Positions 1 to 8,579 of a stretch of DNA of 64,000 bases are shown one piece after another. How positions within the stretch are numbered: position 1 is the stretch's first letter; the number at the start of each line of letters is the position of its first letter. Under the pieces are notes generated by a model. That model was not told the origin of the DNA. It ran no database searches and saw only the letters and a program-made list of their open reading frames with translations. The DNA is from Proteiniphilum sp. UBA4977 (GTDB lineage Bacteria > Bacteroidota > Bacteroidia > Bacteroidales > Dysgonomonadaceae). The position numbers and the translations under genes are program-made. Where the stretch lies: contig DGZP01000125.1 in NCBI GenBank assembly GCA_002398565.1, forward strand, positions 1 through 64,000. Direction: 5' to 3'.

Positions 1-81
1 AGGTTCAATAAATATTTCATATGACTAAACTATTTATTTTCAATGGCGTCATATGGAACTCGATTTAGTCATGATCTTGTG

Positions 82-96
82 TGATAATGATTATCA
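82..96. promoter_or_regulatory. Fur-box-like 7-1-7 palindrome (unit 1)
   Basis: The sequence TGATAATGATTATCA is an exact 7-1-7 inverted repeat and equals the classical Fur core TGATAATnATTATCA. It sits near the end of repeat unit 1. Its target is probably a gene left of the window on the minus strand. Binding by Fur is inferred from the motif only. Confidence 0.6.
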
Positions 97-175
97 TGCT
101 CGTTTCATATGATTAAAACTATTATTTTCAAAGGTATCATATAGAACTCGCATTAATCATGTTCTTGTGTGATTG

Positions 176-190
176 TGATAATGATTATAA
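176..190. promoter_or_regulatory. Second Fur-box-like site (unit 2)
   Basis: TGATAATGATTATAA matches the Fur core at 14 of 15 positions. It lies at the same place in repeat unit 2 as the 82-96 site does in unit 1. The two sites are 94 nt apart, about nine helical turns. Confidence 0.5.
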
Positions 191-253
191 TGCTCGTTTC
201 ATATGTATTCAGTATTTTTATTTCTTATTTTATCATTCAGTAATAAGTATCTG

Positions 254-261
254 CAAAGATA
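254..261 (-). promoter_or_regulatory. Bacteroidetes -7 element TATCTTTG pointing left
   Basis: The minus strand reads TATCTTTG, an exact TAnnTTTG -7 box. No -33 TTTG is present at the usual distance. If active, transcription would run leftward through the two Fur-box repeats and out of the window. Confidence 0.35.
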
Positions 262-306
262 GTAAAGAAGGCGTGGTTTGTACGTTCGTAAATGTGAAAA
301 TAAATT

Positions 307-334
307 AAATGGAACCATTTAAATGGCTCCATTT
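307..334 (-). terminator. 28-bp near-perfect palindrome after the DUF4382 gene
   Basis: Two 14-nt arms (307-320 and 321-334) are complementary except for one position pair, which forms a G-U wobble in minus-strand RNA. The hairpin starts 32 nt past the stop of the DUF4382 gene and is followed on the minus strand by an A/T-rich stretch without a clean U-run. It is terminator-like, but an operator is possible. Confidence 0.4.
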
Positions 335-365
335 TTGCACTTAAATAAAAAGCCCTAAACTATCA

Positions 366-1220
366 TCAGTCATCATGTAGTTTAATTTTTCCAAGATCAA
401 CAACCTCTCCCACCTTTACCTGAATATCATTGATCACGGTATCCCTGAATGTTGTGGTTGTATCCGCAAAAATGGTAAGATCCCATAGTGCCGGTTTCAG
501 ACCGGGGAACAGGAATGATCCGTTATCCTCGGGAAGAGAAATCAACGTATCTTCACCGTTGATAATTTGTATGTAACTTACTCCAGCCGAATCTGTTCGC
601 GCAGGCAAAGCAATTCCTTTTATTGTACCGCCAAACGCATCGGCATAGGTGCGGATAACCGGTTTCAGACTATATGTACCATTCCCCTTTCTGACGATTG
701 ACCGGGCGGCATCAAAATCAATTACGAAGCTGTAAGCCAGATCTGGAAGCAATGTCTCGTGCAGATTAAACTTAAGACCGCTGGTTTGGGCAGAAGGTGT
801 CGATAGACCATGTACCACACCATTCACCACCACATTGCTTCCATCTCCAAGTATCAATCTTACCTGACTAATTTTTCCGGCAGGTATATCGCCATTGGCC
901 AGCAATACCGTCTCTCCGTTTCTGTAATCCAACAGGTTGTAAATACCGGGATTGGGAACATCCAGATCGACCCAGGTCACTTTGCTCGAGTCAATATTGT
1001 CTTCGTCGTCAAAAAAATCGTCGGCGAAACCTACGCGAACACCACGAACATCTATATTCACTTCATCATAATTCAAAGCAGGGGCATCTGTCAATTTAAA
1101 CTGGATGGTTGCTTTCCCGTCTGTGATTTTTTCATTCTCGTTCGTACAGCTCATCACCGCCCATAGCATCAGCATGGATACTATTGTAAGGGAACCGTTT
1201 TTCAAAATAAATTTTTTCAT
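366..1220 (-). CDS. DUF4382 domain lipoprotein
   Basis: This is a 284-residue predicted lipoprotein. The N-terminus MKKFILKNG... ends in a lipobox-like AVMSC near residue 21, so it should be lipidated and surface- or periplasm-facing. Residues about 33-170 match the DUF4382 pattern (ATIQFKLTDAPA, DEVNIDVRGVRV, GIYNLLDYRNG, GKISQVRLILGD). The C-terminal 80 residues look like a carboxypeptidase-regulatory-like beta-sandwich (GTIKGIALPAR ... GSFLFPGLKP ... VGEVVDLGKIKL). I chose the ATG at 1220 rather than the one at 1232 because it directly begins the signal peptide. The function of the family is unknown. It is transcribed alone and divergently from the next gene. Confidence 0.85.
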   Translation of the reverse strand: MKKFILKNGSLTIVSMLMLWAVMSCTNENEKITDGKATIQFKLTDAPALNYDEVNIDVRGVRVGFADDFFDDEDNIDSSKVTWVDLDVPNPGIYNLLDYRNGETVLLANGDIPAGKISQVRLILGDGSNVVVNGVVHGLSTPSAQTSGLKFNLHETLLPDLAYSFVIDFDAARSIVRKGNGTYSLKPVIRTYADAFGGTIKGIALPARTDSAGVSYIQIINGEDTLISLPEDNGSFLFPGLKPALWDLTIFADTTTTFRDTVINDIQVKVGEVVDLGKIKLHDD

Positions 1221-1442
1221 AAAGTCTTGCATTTAATAGATAGTTTTGCTTAAAAGAAAATTTAAAAAATATTCTATGCTTTTAGAACAAGCGCAGACGC
1301 CCTAAAAGTTCACACTGCGACGTTAAAGATTTCGAAGAAGTACTAAAGGGTAAAAATAAAAAAACGTGTGCACTTATGTTTTCCAAAACAAATTGCGGTT
1401 TATTTCCGTTATACCAGACATCAATCGCTATTTATACTTGCA

Positions 1443-2048
1443 ATGAAAACAATTTTTTTATCTTTTTTACTCTTAACACTGGGCGTTCATTTTTTCTCCT
1501 CCTGCAATCAGTATAACAAACAAGGTAATGAAGCAAATCAGCGAGGTTCAGTCTCCGGTGACACCATACAAGACTTGGCGAACAACCCTGCGGCCATGGA
1601 TTTACATGAAAGACTAATGAATTCATTCAGTGATGATTGGATGGAGCGGGAATCGGATCCAGACCTTTATCCGGATTTTTATGGCGGTTCATTTATCGAT
1701 AACAACGGTATTTTCGTGATTGCCATCACGGGTGACCGGAAGCGGTATAATGAAGAGTTAGCCGCCAGGCTCGGGACAAACAATTTCAATGTAGAAGCAG
1801 TACAATATTCTTATAAACAGATGATGCAGGTGATGGACAAGATAGATGCTTTTCTGGTCGATACCACCATCCCGGAGAATCATCCTGTGGTTACACATTT
1901 TGCCGGAGCCTACCCTGATGTGATGGAAAACAGGGTGAAGGTAATCCTGACAGTCGTAAGCAAGGAAATCACAGACACTTTTAAAAAGGATATCTCAAAT
2001 TCCCCTATCATTGTTTTTGAACAGGGAGAGATACCCGAATTGTTCTGA
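1443..2048 (+). CDS. Hypothetical lipoprotein
   Basis: This is a 201-residue protein with a clear lipoprotein signal: MKTIFLSFLLLTLGVHFFSSC, lipid attachment expected at Cys21. I chose the ATG at 1443 because the upstream extension (from 1368) does not look like a signal peptide. The mature part is acidic and polar with segments such as GIFVIAITGDRKRYNEELAA and YKQMMQVMDKIDAFL. I do not recognise a domain. It stands alone between the DUF4382 gene (divergent) and gcvP (convergent). Confidence 0.75.
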   Translation: MKTIFLSFLLLTLGVHFFSSCNQYNKQGNEANQRGSVSGDTIQDLANNPAAMDLHERLMNSFSDDWMERESDPDLYPDFYGGSFIDNNGIFVIAITGDRKRYNEELAARLGTNNFNVEAVQYSYKQMMQVMDKIDAFLVDTTIPENHPVVTHFAGAYPDVMENRVKVILTVVSKEITDTFKKDISNSPIIVFEQGEIPELF

Positions 2049-2088
2049 AACAAACGGATATCTTCCTATTCATCCTTTTATCAGGTCA

Positions 2089-4932
2089 CTATTGCGTGCA
2101 GAGGCATGATACCAGGTTCCGGTCTCCGTATGCGTTGTCTACACGGGCCACATTCACCCAGAATTTATTTTCAGATACGAAGGGAAGCGGAAACGCCGCT
2201 TTACTACGCGGATATGCATGTTCCCAGTCATCCGCTGCGACCTCGTACTGGGGATGAGGTGCATTTATCAGCACGTTGTCTTCTCTCGTATATTCGCCCC
2301 GTGATACTTCTATGATCTCTTCATGAATCTGTTTCATGGCTTCCACAAACCGATCCAGTTCTGCCAGGCTTTCACTCTCGGTGGGTTCAACCATCAGCGT
2401 GCCATGGACGGGAAAAGACAATGTGGGTGCGTGATAACCATAATCTATCAGTCGTTTTGCAATATCAGTCTCGGTGATACCCGACACCTCTTTCAGTCCC
2501 CTGCAATCGAGTATCAGTTCGTGACCTACCCTGCCGCCGGCACCGCGGTAGACAATGCCGTATGAGTCGTTCAGCCTTTCAGCCAGATAATTGGCATTAA
2601 GAATAGCGGTGGCGGTAGCCTCCTTTAACCCTTCGGCGCCCATCATACGAATGTAGGCATAGGTAATTTCCAGTACCCCGGCACTGCCAAATGCGGCTGC
2701 TGACACCGTATTCCTGCCTGTTTCAAATGTTACAGGATGACCCGGCAGAAAGGGAACCAGATGTTCCGCCACACAGATGGGCCCCACACCGGGTCCGCCT
2801 CCACCGTGAGGGATGGCAAAAGTTTTGTGCAGATTCAGGTGACACACGTCGGCACCAATGGTGCCGGGATTGGTGTATCCCACCTGTGCATTCATGTTGG
2901 CTCCATCCATATAGACCTGTCCTCCGGCATCATGGATAAGCTGGCACATTTCTTTGATTTCAGTCTCAAAAATTCCGTGCGTGGAAGGATAAGTGATCAT
3001 GTAAGCAGCCAGATTGTCTTTGTGTTGCGTTATCTTGCTGCGCAAATCATCCATATCTACATTCCCTTTCGTATCGGTAGCAACCGTTATCGGCGTGAAG
3101 CCGGCCTGTACGGCACTGGCAGGATTGGTACCGTGTGCAGATGCTGGAATGAGTACCACCTTGCGATGTCCCTCACCATTGTTTTCGAGGTAGGCCCCGA
3201 TGGTGATCAATCCTGTATACTCACCCGCCGCTCCGGAATTAGGTTGGAGGCTGGTAGCAGCAAAACCTGTAATCTCCGCCAACATGTCTTCCAACTCATC
3301 AATCATCTGTCTGTATCCTGCAGCCTGTTCCTCCGGAACAAAGGGATGCATGCGCTGTAAGCCGGGCAATTCGAGCGGCATCAGTTCCGATGCTGCATTC
3401 AGTTTCATCGTGCATGAACCAAGGGAGATCATGGAATGAGCCAGGGAGATGTCTTTACGTTCCAGTCGCTTGATGTATCGCATCAATTCTGTTTCCGTAT
3501 GATAACTGTTAAAGGTAGGGTGTGTAAGGAAGTCCGATTTCCGGAGAAGGGACTCTTTCAATGTGATTTTCGCGGGCAAATCGTCAATCATGAACACCTT
3601 TGAACTGCCCGCAGCCATGGCAAAAACGGCCAGCAGTTCATGCACCCTGTAGTCGTTCGTAGTCTCATCAATGCTGATACCTATTTCACCGCTGTTGAAA
3701 TAGCGTAGGTTGATGGATCTCATCTCTGCATTTTCCCGGACATCCTGAGCTGAAATACCTTCGGGTAATTCTATTTTGAGGGTATCGAAGAAGCTTTTGT
3801 TGAGTTGCTTGAAGCCCAACTCATTTAGTTCATCGCTCACGCGGGAAGCCACCGAATGAATGCGGCTGGCAATCTCTTTCAAGCCTTCGGGACCATGATA
3901 AACGGCATAAAAAGAGGACATGGTTGCCAGCAGCGCCTGCGCAGTACAGATGTTTGAGGTGGCTTTTTCCCGTTTGATATGCTGTTCGCGCGTTTGCAGT
4001 GCCATACGGTAAGCTTCTTTACCGTATGCATCCTTGGAAATACCGATAATGCGTCCCGGCATGGCACGCTTAAACTCTTCCCTTGTGGCAAAGAAAGCAG
4101 CGGAAGGGCCGCCGTAAAACATAGGTATGCCAAATCGCTGACTGCTTCCGAAAGCAATATCGGCCCCCCACTCGCCCGGAGGCGTAAGTAATACCAGAGC
4201 CATCAAATCGGTCGCCACAGCTACTTTACAGTCCGACTCGTGTGCTTTTTTCACCAAATCCCGGTAATCTTCTACGTTTCCATCTGCATTGGGGTATTGG
4301 AGAATCATCCCAAAGCAAGGCTGTTCAAAAGTGAAGGTTTTCCAATTACCTACAATAACCTCAATTCCAGAATAATGCATTCGGGTCTGCAATACAGATA
4401 GCGTTTGGGGAAAGATTCGTTCATCCACAAACAATGTTTCCACATTGTTTTTTATCTGATCACGGCTACGCAGTCCGTACATCATGGTTGCCGCTTCGGC
4501 GGCAGCAGTGGCCTCATCGAGGAGAGAGCTGTTTGACAATGGCAGCGCGGTCAGTTCGCTTATCACTGTCTGGAAGTTCAGTAACGCCTCCAGCCGTCCC
4601 TGTGATATTTCTGCCTGATAAGGAGTATAGGATGTGTACCAGACCGGATTTTCAAACACGTTGCGGTAGATAACCGCGGGAGTTATGGTATCATACCATC
4701 CCATTCCGATATAGGAGGCAAATACCTGGTTCCGTGATGTTATTTGTGCAATTTCTTCAGCATATTCCTGCTCCGATAACGGTGCGGGAAGCGACAATGG
4801 TTCCGGCAAGCGGATATCGGCAGGAATTGTCTGGTCGATCAACGCCTCAACAGAATTTATTCCAAGGAATTTGAGCATGGTTTCTTTCTCGGATTCCGCA
4901 ATTCCCACATGACGATTTTTAAATTGTTCCAT
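2089..4932 (-). CDS. gcvP: Glycine dehydrogenase (decarboxylating), P protein
   Basis: The P protein of the glycine cleavage system uses PLP to decarboxylate glycine and passes the aminomethyl group to lipoyl-GcvH. This 947-residue protein is the full-length, fused N+C form. It has the GcvP start signature RHVGI, IGMGWYDTITP, NPVWYTSYTPYQAE, SLLDEATAAAEA and the PLP-lysine motif HLNLHKTF(A)IPHGGGGPG about residue 690, and ends with ENKFWVNVARVDNAYGDR. The frame is open to 4974 (a TTG); ATGs occur at 4941 and 4932. I used 4932 because it gives the usual spacing to RHVG. It follows the MBL hydrolase by about 45 nt on the same strand. No gcvT or gcvH lies in the window. Confidence 0.97.
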   Translation of the reverse strand: MEQFKNRHVGIAESEKETMLKFLGINSVEALIDQTIPADIRLPEPLSLPAPLSEQEYAEEIAQITSRNQVFASYIGMGWYDTITPAVIYRNVFENPVWYTSYTPYQAEISQGRLEALLNFQTVISELTALPLSNSSLLDEATAAAEAATMMYGLRSRDQIKNNVETLFVDERIFPQTLSVLQTRMHYSGIEVIVGNWKTFTFEQPCFGMILQYPNADGNVEDYRDLVKKAHESDCKVAVATDLMALVLLTPPGEWGADIAFGSSQRFGIPMFYGGPSAAFFATREEFKRAMPGRIIGISKDAYGKEAYRMALQTREQHIKREKATSNICTAQALLATMSSFYAVYHGPEGLKEIASRIHSVASRVSDELNELGFKQLNKSFFDTLKIELPEGISAQDVRENAEMRSINLRYFNSGEIGISIDETTNDYRVHELLAVFAMAAGSSKVFMIDDLPAKITLKESLLRKSDFLTHPTFNSYHTETELMRYIKRLERKDISLAHSMISLGSCTMKLNAASELMPLELPGLQRMHPFVPEEQAAGYRQMIDELEDMLAEITGFAATSLQPNSGAAGEYTGLITIGAYLENNGEGHRKVVLIPASAHGTNPASAVQAGFTPITVATDTKGNVDMDDLRSKITQHKDNLAAYMITYPSTHGIFETEIKEMCQLIHDAGGQVYMDGANMNAQVGYTNPGTIGADVCHLNLHKTFAIPHGGGGPGVGPICVAEHLVPFLPGHPVTFETGRNTVSAAAFGSAGVLEITYAYIRMMGAEGLKEATATAILNANYLAERLNDSYGIVYRGAGGRVGHELILDCRGLKEVSGITETDIAKRLIDYGYHAPTLSFPVHGTLMVEPTESESLAELDRFVEAMKQIHEEIIEVSRGEYTREDNVLINAPHPQYEVAADDWEHAYPRSKAAFPLPFVSENKFWVNVARVDNAYGDRNLVSCLCTQ

Positions 4933-4977
4933 TTTCAACATAATGAAAGATATAATTTTTTTATTGATCTTCAACTA

Positions 4978-5628
4978 TCATCTCTCACCAACAAAAGGAT
5001 TTTCAGCTTTTTCCTGTCCAATGGTGGTCGATGGCCCATGACCGGGATAGACCCGTGTTTCTGATGGCATCCTGAAAAGTTTTGTTTTTATACCTTGCAC
5101 CAGTGTATTGAAATCGCCACCAGCCAAGTCTGTACGTCCTATACCCGAGTGAAACAATACGTCTCCACTAAACAGGACGTTTTCACCCTTGTGATAAAAG
5201 ACCAGGCTTCCGGGAGAATGTCCGGGGAGATGAATTACATCAAGAAACTGATTACCAAATATGATCTGATCACCTTCGTGCAGAAACCGGCCGATATTTG
5301 GCCTGTAATTAGTATTCACATTCGGAAGACCAAACAAATGCAGTTGCGATGGTATATCTTCCAAAAGAAATTCATCGGCCTGGTGACAGGACAAAGTCAG
5401 TCCAAACTGTGAAGCCATCATGTTGACACCAAAAAGATGATCGAAGTGTAAGTGAGTATTTATAAGGTGTTTAACTATAAAATCATGATCCAGGATATAT
5501 TGGAGCAATAATTCCCATTCATCGGCATAAAAGCACGCTGCATCGATCACAACGCACTCCTTTGTCTCGTCGGAGACTACATACGTATTAACACCCAACG
5601 GGTTGAACTCAAAAGATTTAATCTTCAT
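4978..5628 (-). CDS. MBL-fold metallo-hydrolase, glyoxalase II-like
   Basis: This 216-residue cytoplasmic protein is a single-domain metallo-beta-lactamase fold hydrolase of the YcbL/glyoxalase II-like type. The metal-binding motif is NTHLHFDH near residue 60, followed by HLPGHSPGS near 135, FSGDVLF near 153 and YPGHGPST near 193. The substrate is likely a thioester such as a lactoyl-thiol, but the class is broad and this is inferred. It lies between rsmG and gcvP on the same strand and is probably cotranscribed with gcvP. Confidence 0.85.
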   Translation of the reverse strand: MKIKSFEFNPLGVNTYVVSDETKECVVIDAACFYADEWELLLQYILDHDFIVKHLINTHLHFDHLFGVNMMASQFGLTLSCHQADEFLLEDIPSQLHLFGLPNVNTNYRPNIGRFLHEGDQIIFGNQFLDVIHLPGHSPGSLVFYHKGENVLFSGDVLFHSGIGRTDLAGGDFNTLVQGIKTKLFRMPSETRVYPGHGPSTTIGQEKAENPFVGER

Positions 5629-5712
5629 AGAAAGAGAGATTGAAAGATGATATTCAGGACAAAAATAACACTTTCTTTTGGAATAATCCGGATTGGGATA
5701 TAGATAAAAAGA

Positions 5713-6336
5713 TCAGCTCAGTGAGACATACACCAGTTTCTTGGTCTGAAAGAAGGGTTCGGAAAAATATTTTGAGAGTGGAATTTCATCTGCCATTCTT
5801 CTATAAGGCTGTAACTCAGCAGTCAGATCCCCACCCTTCAGACAAATAATTCCATTGGGAAGGGCATTTATCTGTTCGGTTGCAATGTTTTTGCGGGTTA
5901 CCCTGATGAGGTCAGGCAATGGCATGACTGCCCTGCTTACGATAAAATGAAACTTCCTTTTTTCATCTTCCACGCGGGTATGTATCACTTCTACATTAGA
6001 GAGTCCTATCTCTTTTGCCACAGCTCCGGCCACTCTGATTTTTTTTCCAATACTGTCGACTAACAGAAAATTTACATCAGGAAAAAAAATTGCCAGAGGT
6101 ATTCCCGGAAATCCCCCGCCCGTACCCACATCAATAATGCGGGTACCCGGAACAAATGAAATGTACCTTGCTATTGAGAGCGAATGAAGTATATGATGCA
6201 GGGCCAGGTTACCGATATCTTTCCGGGAAATCACATTGATCTTTTCATTCCAATCGGCATACAATCCTTCGAGCGCATCAAACTGCTCTTTTTGTAACGC
6301 TGTTAGGGCCGGAAAATAGGTTTTAATATCTTTCAC
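5713..6336 (-). CDS. rsmG: 16S rRNA (guanine-527-N7)-methyltransferase RsmG
   Basis: RsmG makes m7G527 in 16S rRNA using SAM; loss of it gives low-level streptomycin resistance in other bacteria. The 207-residue protein has the family length and motifs: NVISRKDIGNLALHHILHSL, the SAM loop IDVGTGGGFPGIPLAI near residue 68, and FIVSRAVMPLPDL near residue 130. The start overlaps the stop of the upstream DUF3298 lipoprotein gene by 4 nt, so the two are translationally coupled. Confidence 0.95.
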   Translation of the reverse strand: MKDIKTYFPALTALQKEQFDALEGLYADWNEKINVISRKDIGNLALHHILHSLSIARYISFVPGTRIIDVGTGGGFPGIPLAIFFPDVNFLLVDSIGKKIRVAGAVAKEIGLSNVEVIHTRVEDEKRKFHFIVSRAVMPLPDLIRVTRKNIATEQINALPNGIICLKGGDLTAELQPYRRMADEIPLSKYFSEPFFQTKKLVYVSLS

Positions 6337-7235
6337 TGCAAACCAGCCAGTTTATGTACGATGGTATTTTCCCTCAACAGGGAACGAATTGCGGTATAGG
6401 GTATAAATACCTGTGGGGCATCCAGCTGATAAGCAGAGTATTCCCCTTTATTGTAGGTATAGATAATCCCTTTTTCATTCAGCAGAAAATTCCGGTTGGG
6501 AATGATTTCCCGGATTCCGAAGAAACCCAGTTCTTCGAGTTCAGAAATTGTTTTTACATTATTCTGATCAAGTAAAGAAGTGATAATAAGGTTTTGCATG
6601 GCAGAATCATATCCTGCATTGAAAATATCACTTTCTATTACCTGATTGCCGTTGTTTAAATTGATTACATAGTTGCGGTAAGAGCTATAAGAGGTAGCCC
6701 CGCCCTTATTATTCGACTGTTTTACCTGGAATGCAATGAGTCCGTACTGGTTATAGACAATCGAGTCGGACAGGCTTTCATAATAAGAATAGAAAGTATC
6801 CCTCACTTCATGCTCGCCACCAGAAACGTCTATTCCGGGAATGAGGGCATTCAGTTCCATCATATCTTTTGCAGTTTCGCGGTAGGTACCGGCATCCGCA
6901 CTGTAGTTCTTGATAAAGCTCTTCACATAGGCATCCGTAGCAATTGAAGGGGTCATTGCTTTATAGAAGGTTCCGAAAGTATGTTTCACAAAAAACTGTT
7001 GCAGGCTATCTATGCTCATCCTGGAAGCATTTGTGGGGTATACGAACTCCACACGTATGTCACAAAACGGTTTAGATTCATCACCGTCGAGATGGTATCT
7101 TTCATGCACCCTGATGGTATCGAAACCGATATTGTTTTCTGCACGAAACTTACTGCGTACCTCGCTGTTGCAAGCGATGAACAGCACAGTCAATACCGGC
7201 AGCAATAAAAATGTATTTTTCTTTATCCTCTTCAT
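6333..7235 (-). CDS. DUF3298/DUF4163-type lipoprotein
   Basis: This is a 300-residue predicted lipoprotein with signal MKRIKKNTFLLLPVLTVLFIAC, Cys22 lipidated. I chose the ATG at 7235 rather than 7256 because it starts the signal peptide. The body resembles DUF4163 plus DUF3298 (RsiV-like) proteins: a DIRVEFVYP strand, SYYESLSDSIVYNQYGLIAFQVKQ in the middle, then SYSSYRNYVINLNNG and a C-terminal FIPYTAIRSLL segment. In other bacteria the family binds cell-wall-related ligands; its role here is unknown. It is the first gene of the run DUF3298-rsmG-MBL-gcvP. Confidence 0.75.
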   Translation of the reverse strand: MKRIKKNTFLLLPVLTVLFIACNSEVRSKFRAENNIGFDTIRVHERYHLDGDESKPFCDIRVEFVYPTNASRMSIDSLQQFFVKHTFGTFYKAMTPSIATDAYVKSFIKNYSADAGTYRETAKDMMELNALIPGIDVSGGEHEVRDTFYSYYESLSDSIVYNQYGLIAFQVKQSNNKGGATSYSSYRNYVINLNNGNQVIESDIFNAGYDSAMQNLIITSLLDQNNVKTISELEELGFFGIREIIPNRNFLLNEKGIIYTYNKGEYSAYQLDAPQVFIPYTAIRSLLRENTIVHKLAGLQ

Positions 7236-7253
7236 ACATGCACAAATTAACGA

Positions 7254-7261
7254 CAAAATTA
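7254..7261 (-). promoter_or_regulatory. -7 element TAATTTTG upstream of DUF3298-rsmG
   Basis: The minus strand reads TAATTTTG, an exact TAnnTTTG, 18 nt before the ATG at 7235. No -33 TTTG stands at 19-21 nt, so it is a one-box prediction. Confidence 0.45.
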
Positions 7262-7304
7262 TACATTTTATCGGGACATCTGTCTACTTTTTACAAAATT
7301 CCAC

Positions 7305-7338
7305 AAAAAGAGGATACAGAAATTATGTATCCTCCCCA
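7305..7338 (-). terminator. Intrinsic terminator after cydAB
   Basis: A 9-bp stem (arms 7310-7318 and 7326-7334, core GAGGATAC/GTATCCTC) is followed on the minus strand by TTTTTG. It lies between the cydB stop and the start of the DUF3298 gene and isolates the two units. Confidence 0.7.
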
Positions 7339-7393
7339 AAAAATCATTGTTATCGTCATCCTTCTTCACGGACAAACATGTTGATAAGAAAAA

Positions 7394-8548
7394 TCAATAC
7401 GCATTTCCATCGGTATCCAGCTCTTCCATTCCCAGTTTCTTTTTTTCCAATGCCCCCCAGGCATATATGATATAGCCAATGACCACCGGTACAAAGAGTG
7501 AAACTACTGCCATTGCAGTGAGGGTAAATTCACTCGATGAGGAGTTTTCCAGTGTGAGGGAGCTTTGCAGGTCTATGGAAGAGGGATAATAGGCTGTATT
7601 GTTGTAGCCGGCAATCAGCAACAGCATGGTCACGACAATGATTGTCCCGGCACCGGTAAACCAGATACCTTTTCTGAACCGGGGACTAAAAACAGTTTTA
7701 AATGTACCATACAAGACAGCTGCGACACCCAGAATGAACAATACCAGAATCCATGGCATATCGGTGAAGTTATGCAGATACTTCATTTCCTCGAGTGAAA
7801 CAACTTTGGTGACGGGATCTACAGCGTATCCTTCATCAAATAATGTCCATATCAGAAAAACAAGGAAAAACAGCAAAAAGGGTACTCCGTTGTAAAGTAC
7901 AAATTTACGTGATCTCTGTTCCAGCTTTTCATGCCTGAGCCGATTTACAAAAAAGAGACTTGCCTGTGTACGGGCCAGAAACAGCACGGCAAAACCGAGT
8001 GAAAGATTACGCAGGTTGAATAGTGATTCCAGTCCGTGAAGTGGGTTTTGCCACTGACTGATGATTGCTCCGGAAGTACCCAGTCCGGCAATGTTTCCCT
8101 TGCCCACAGTAAATTGGGAGCCGGTGAAGAAGGTGGCTACCAGTACGCCCAGCAGAAATGTACCTATCACTCCGTTCAGGAAAAGAAAAGTGCGGTACAC
8201 CCGGGGACCGAAAATATTGCCCGGTTTCGACTGGAACTCATAAGAAACAGCTTGCAGTACAAAGCAAAAGAGCAAAATCATCCAAGCCCAGTAAGCACCT
8301 CCAAAGCTGGTAGAATAGAACAGTGGAAAAGAGGCAAAAAAGGCGCCTCCAAATGTTACCAGCGTGGTAAATGTATATTCCCACTTCCTGCCAAGCACAT
8401 TGACCAGCAGTTTTTTTTCATCCTCCTCCCTGGAGAGGGAGCCGAGCATCGACTGTCCTCCCTGTACAAAAAGCAGAAAAACAAGCAATCCTCCCAGGAG
8501 AGACATGATAAACCACCAGTATTGTTGTAAAAAATCGTATGTAATCAT
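7394..8548 (-). CDS. cydB: Cytochrome bd ubiquinol oxidase subunit II
   Basis: CydB is the second integral-membrane subunit of the high-affinity cytochrome bd quinol oxidase, which reduces O2 to water at low oxygen. The 384-residue protein has about eight or nine hydrophobic segments, an N-terminal DFLQQYWWFIMSLLGGLLVF helix and the SFGGAYWAWMILLFCFVLQA segment typical of CydB. It lies 31 nt after cydA on the same strand. Its presence in an otherwise anaerobe-like gene set suggests microaerobic respiration or oxygen scavenging. No small CydX was found nearby. Confidence 0.95.
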   Translation of the reverse strand: MITYDFLQQYWWFIMSLLGGLLVFLLFVQGGQSMLGSLSREEDEKKLLVNVLGRKWEYTFTTLVTFGGAFFASFPLFYSTSFGGAYWAWMILLFCFVLQAVSYEFQSKPGNIFGPRVYRTFLFLNGVIGTFLLGVLVATFFTGSQFTVGKGNIAGLGTSGAIISQWQNPLHGLESLFNLRNLSLGFAVLFLARTQASLFFVNRLRHEKLEQRSRKFVLYNGVPFLLFFLVFLIWTLFDEGYAVDPVTKVVSLEEMKYLHNFTDMPWILVLFILGVAAVLYGTFKTVFSPRFRKGIWFTGAGTIIVVTMLLLIAGYNNTAYYPSSIDLQSSLTLENSSSSEFTLTAMAVVSLFVPVVIGYIIYAWGALEKKKLGMEELDTDGNAY

Positions 8549-8579
8549 CGTACTATTGTTTTTAACTGTGCAACTTCTT

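Larger units (their letters stand above)
15..205. repeat. Two tandem imperfect ~90-bp repeats with internal hairpins
   Basis: Unit 1 runs 15-102 and unit 2 runs 103-196; a third copy starts with TTTCATATG at 197-205 and then stops. Each unit contains an inverted repeat: arms 21-29 and 64-72 in unit 1, arms 109-116 and 153-160 in unit 2. The arms differ between units by a matched pair of changes (ATGACTAA/TTAGTCAT versus ATGATTAA/TTAATCAT), so base pairing is kept. Each unit ends with a Fur-box-like sequence followed by ATGCTCG. No gene lies in 1-365. Confidence 0.85.

Noticed and set aside
1..365. The tandem repeats as a CRISPR array
   Set aside because: Only two units, no constant short repeat with variable spacers, and no cas genes nearby.
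2737..3360. 207-codon plus-strand frame inside gcvP
   Set aside because: Antisense shadow of a strongly conserved gene with no family resemblance.
4932..4974. TTG start of gcvP at 4974
   Set aside because: The extra residues are unlike the family start; ATG at 4941 or 4932 gives a normal N-terminus.
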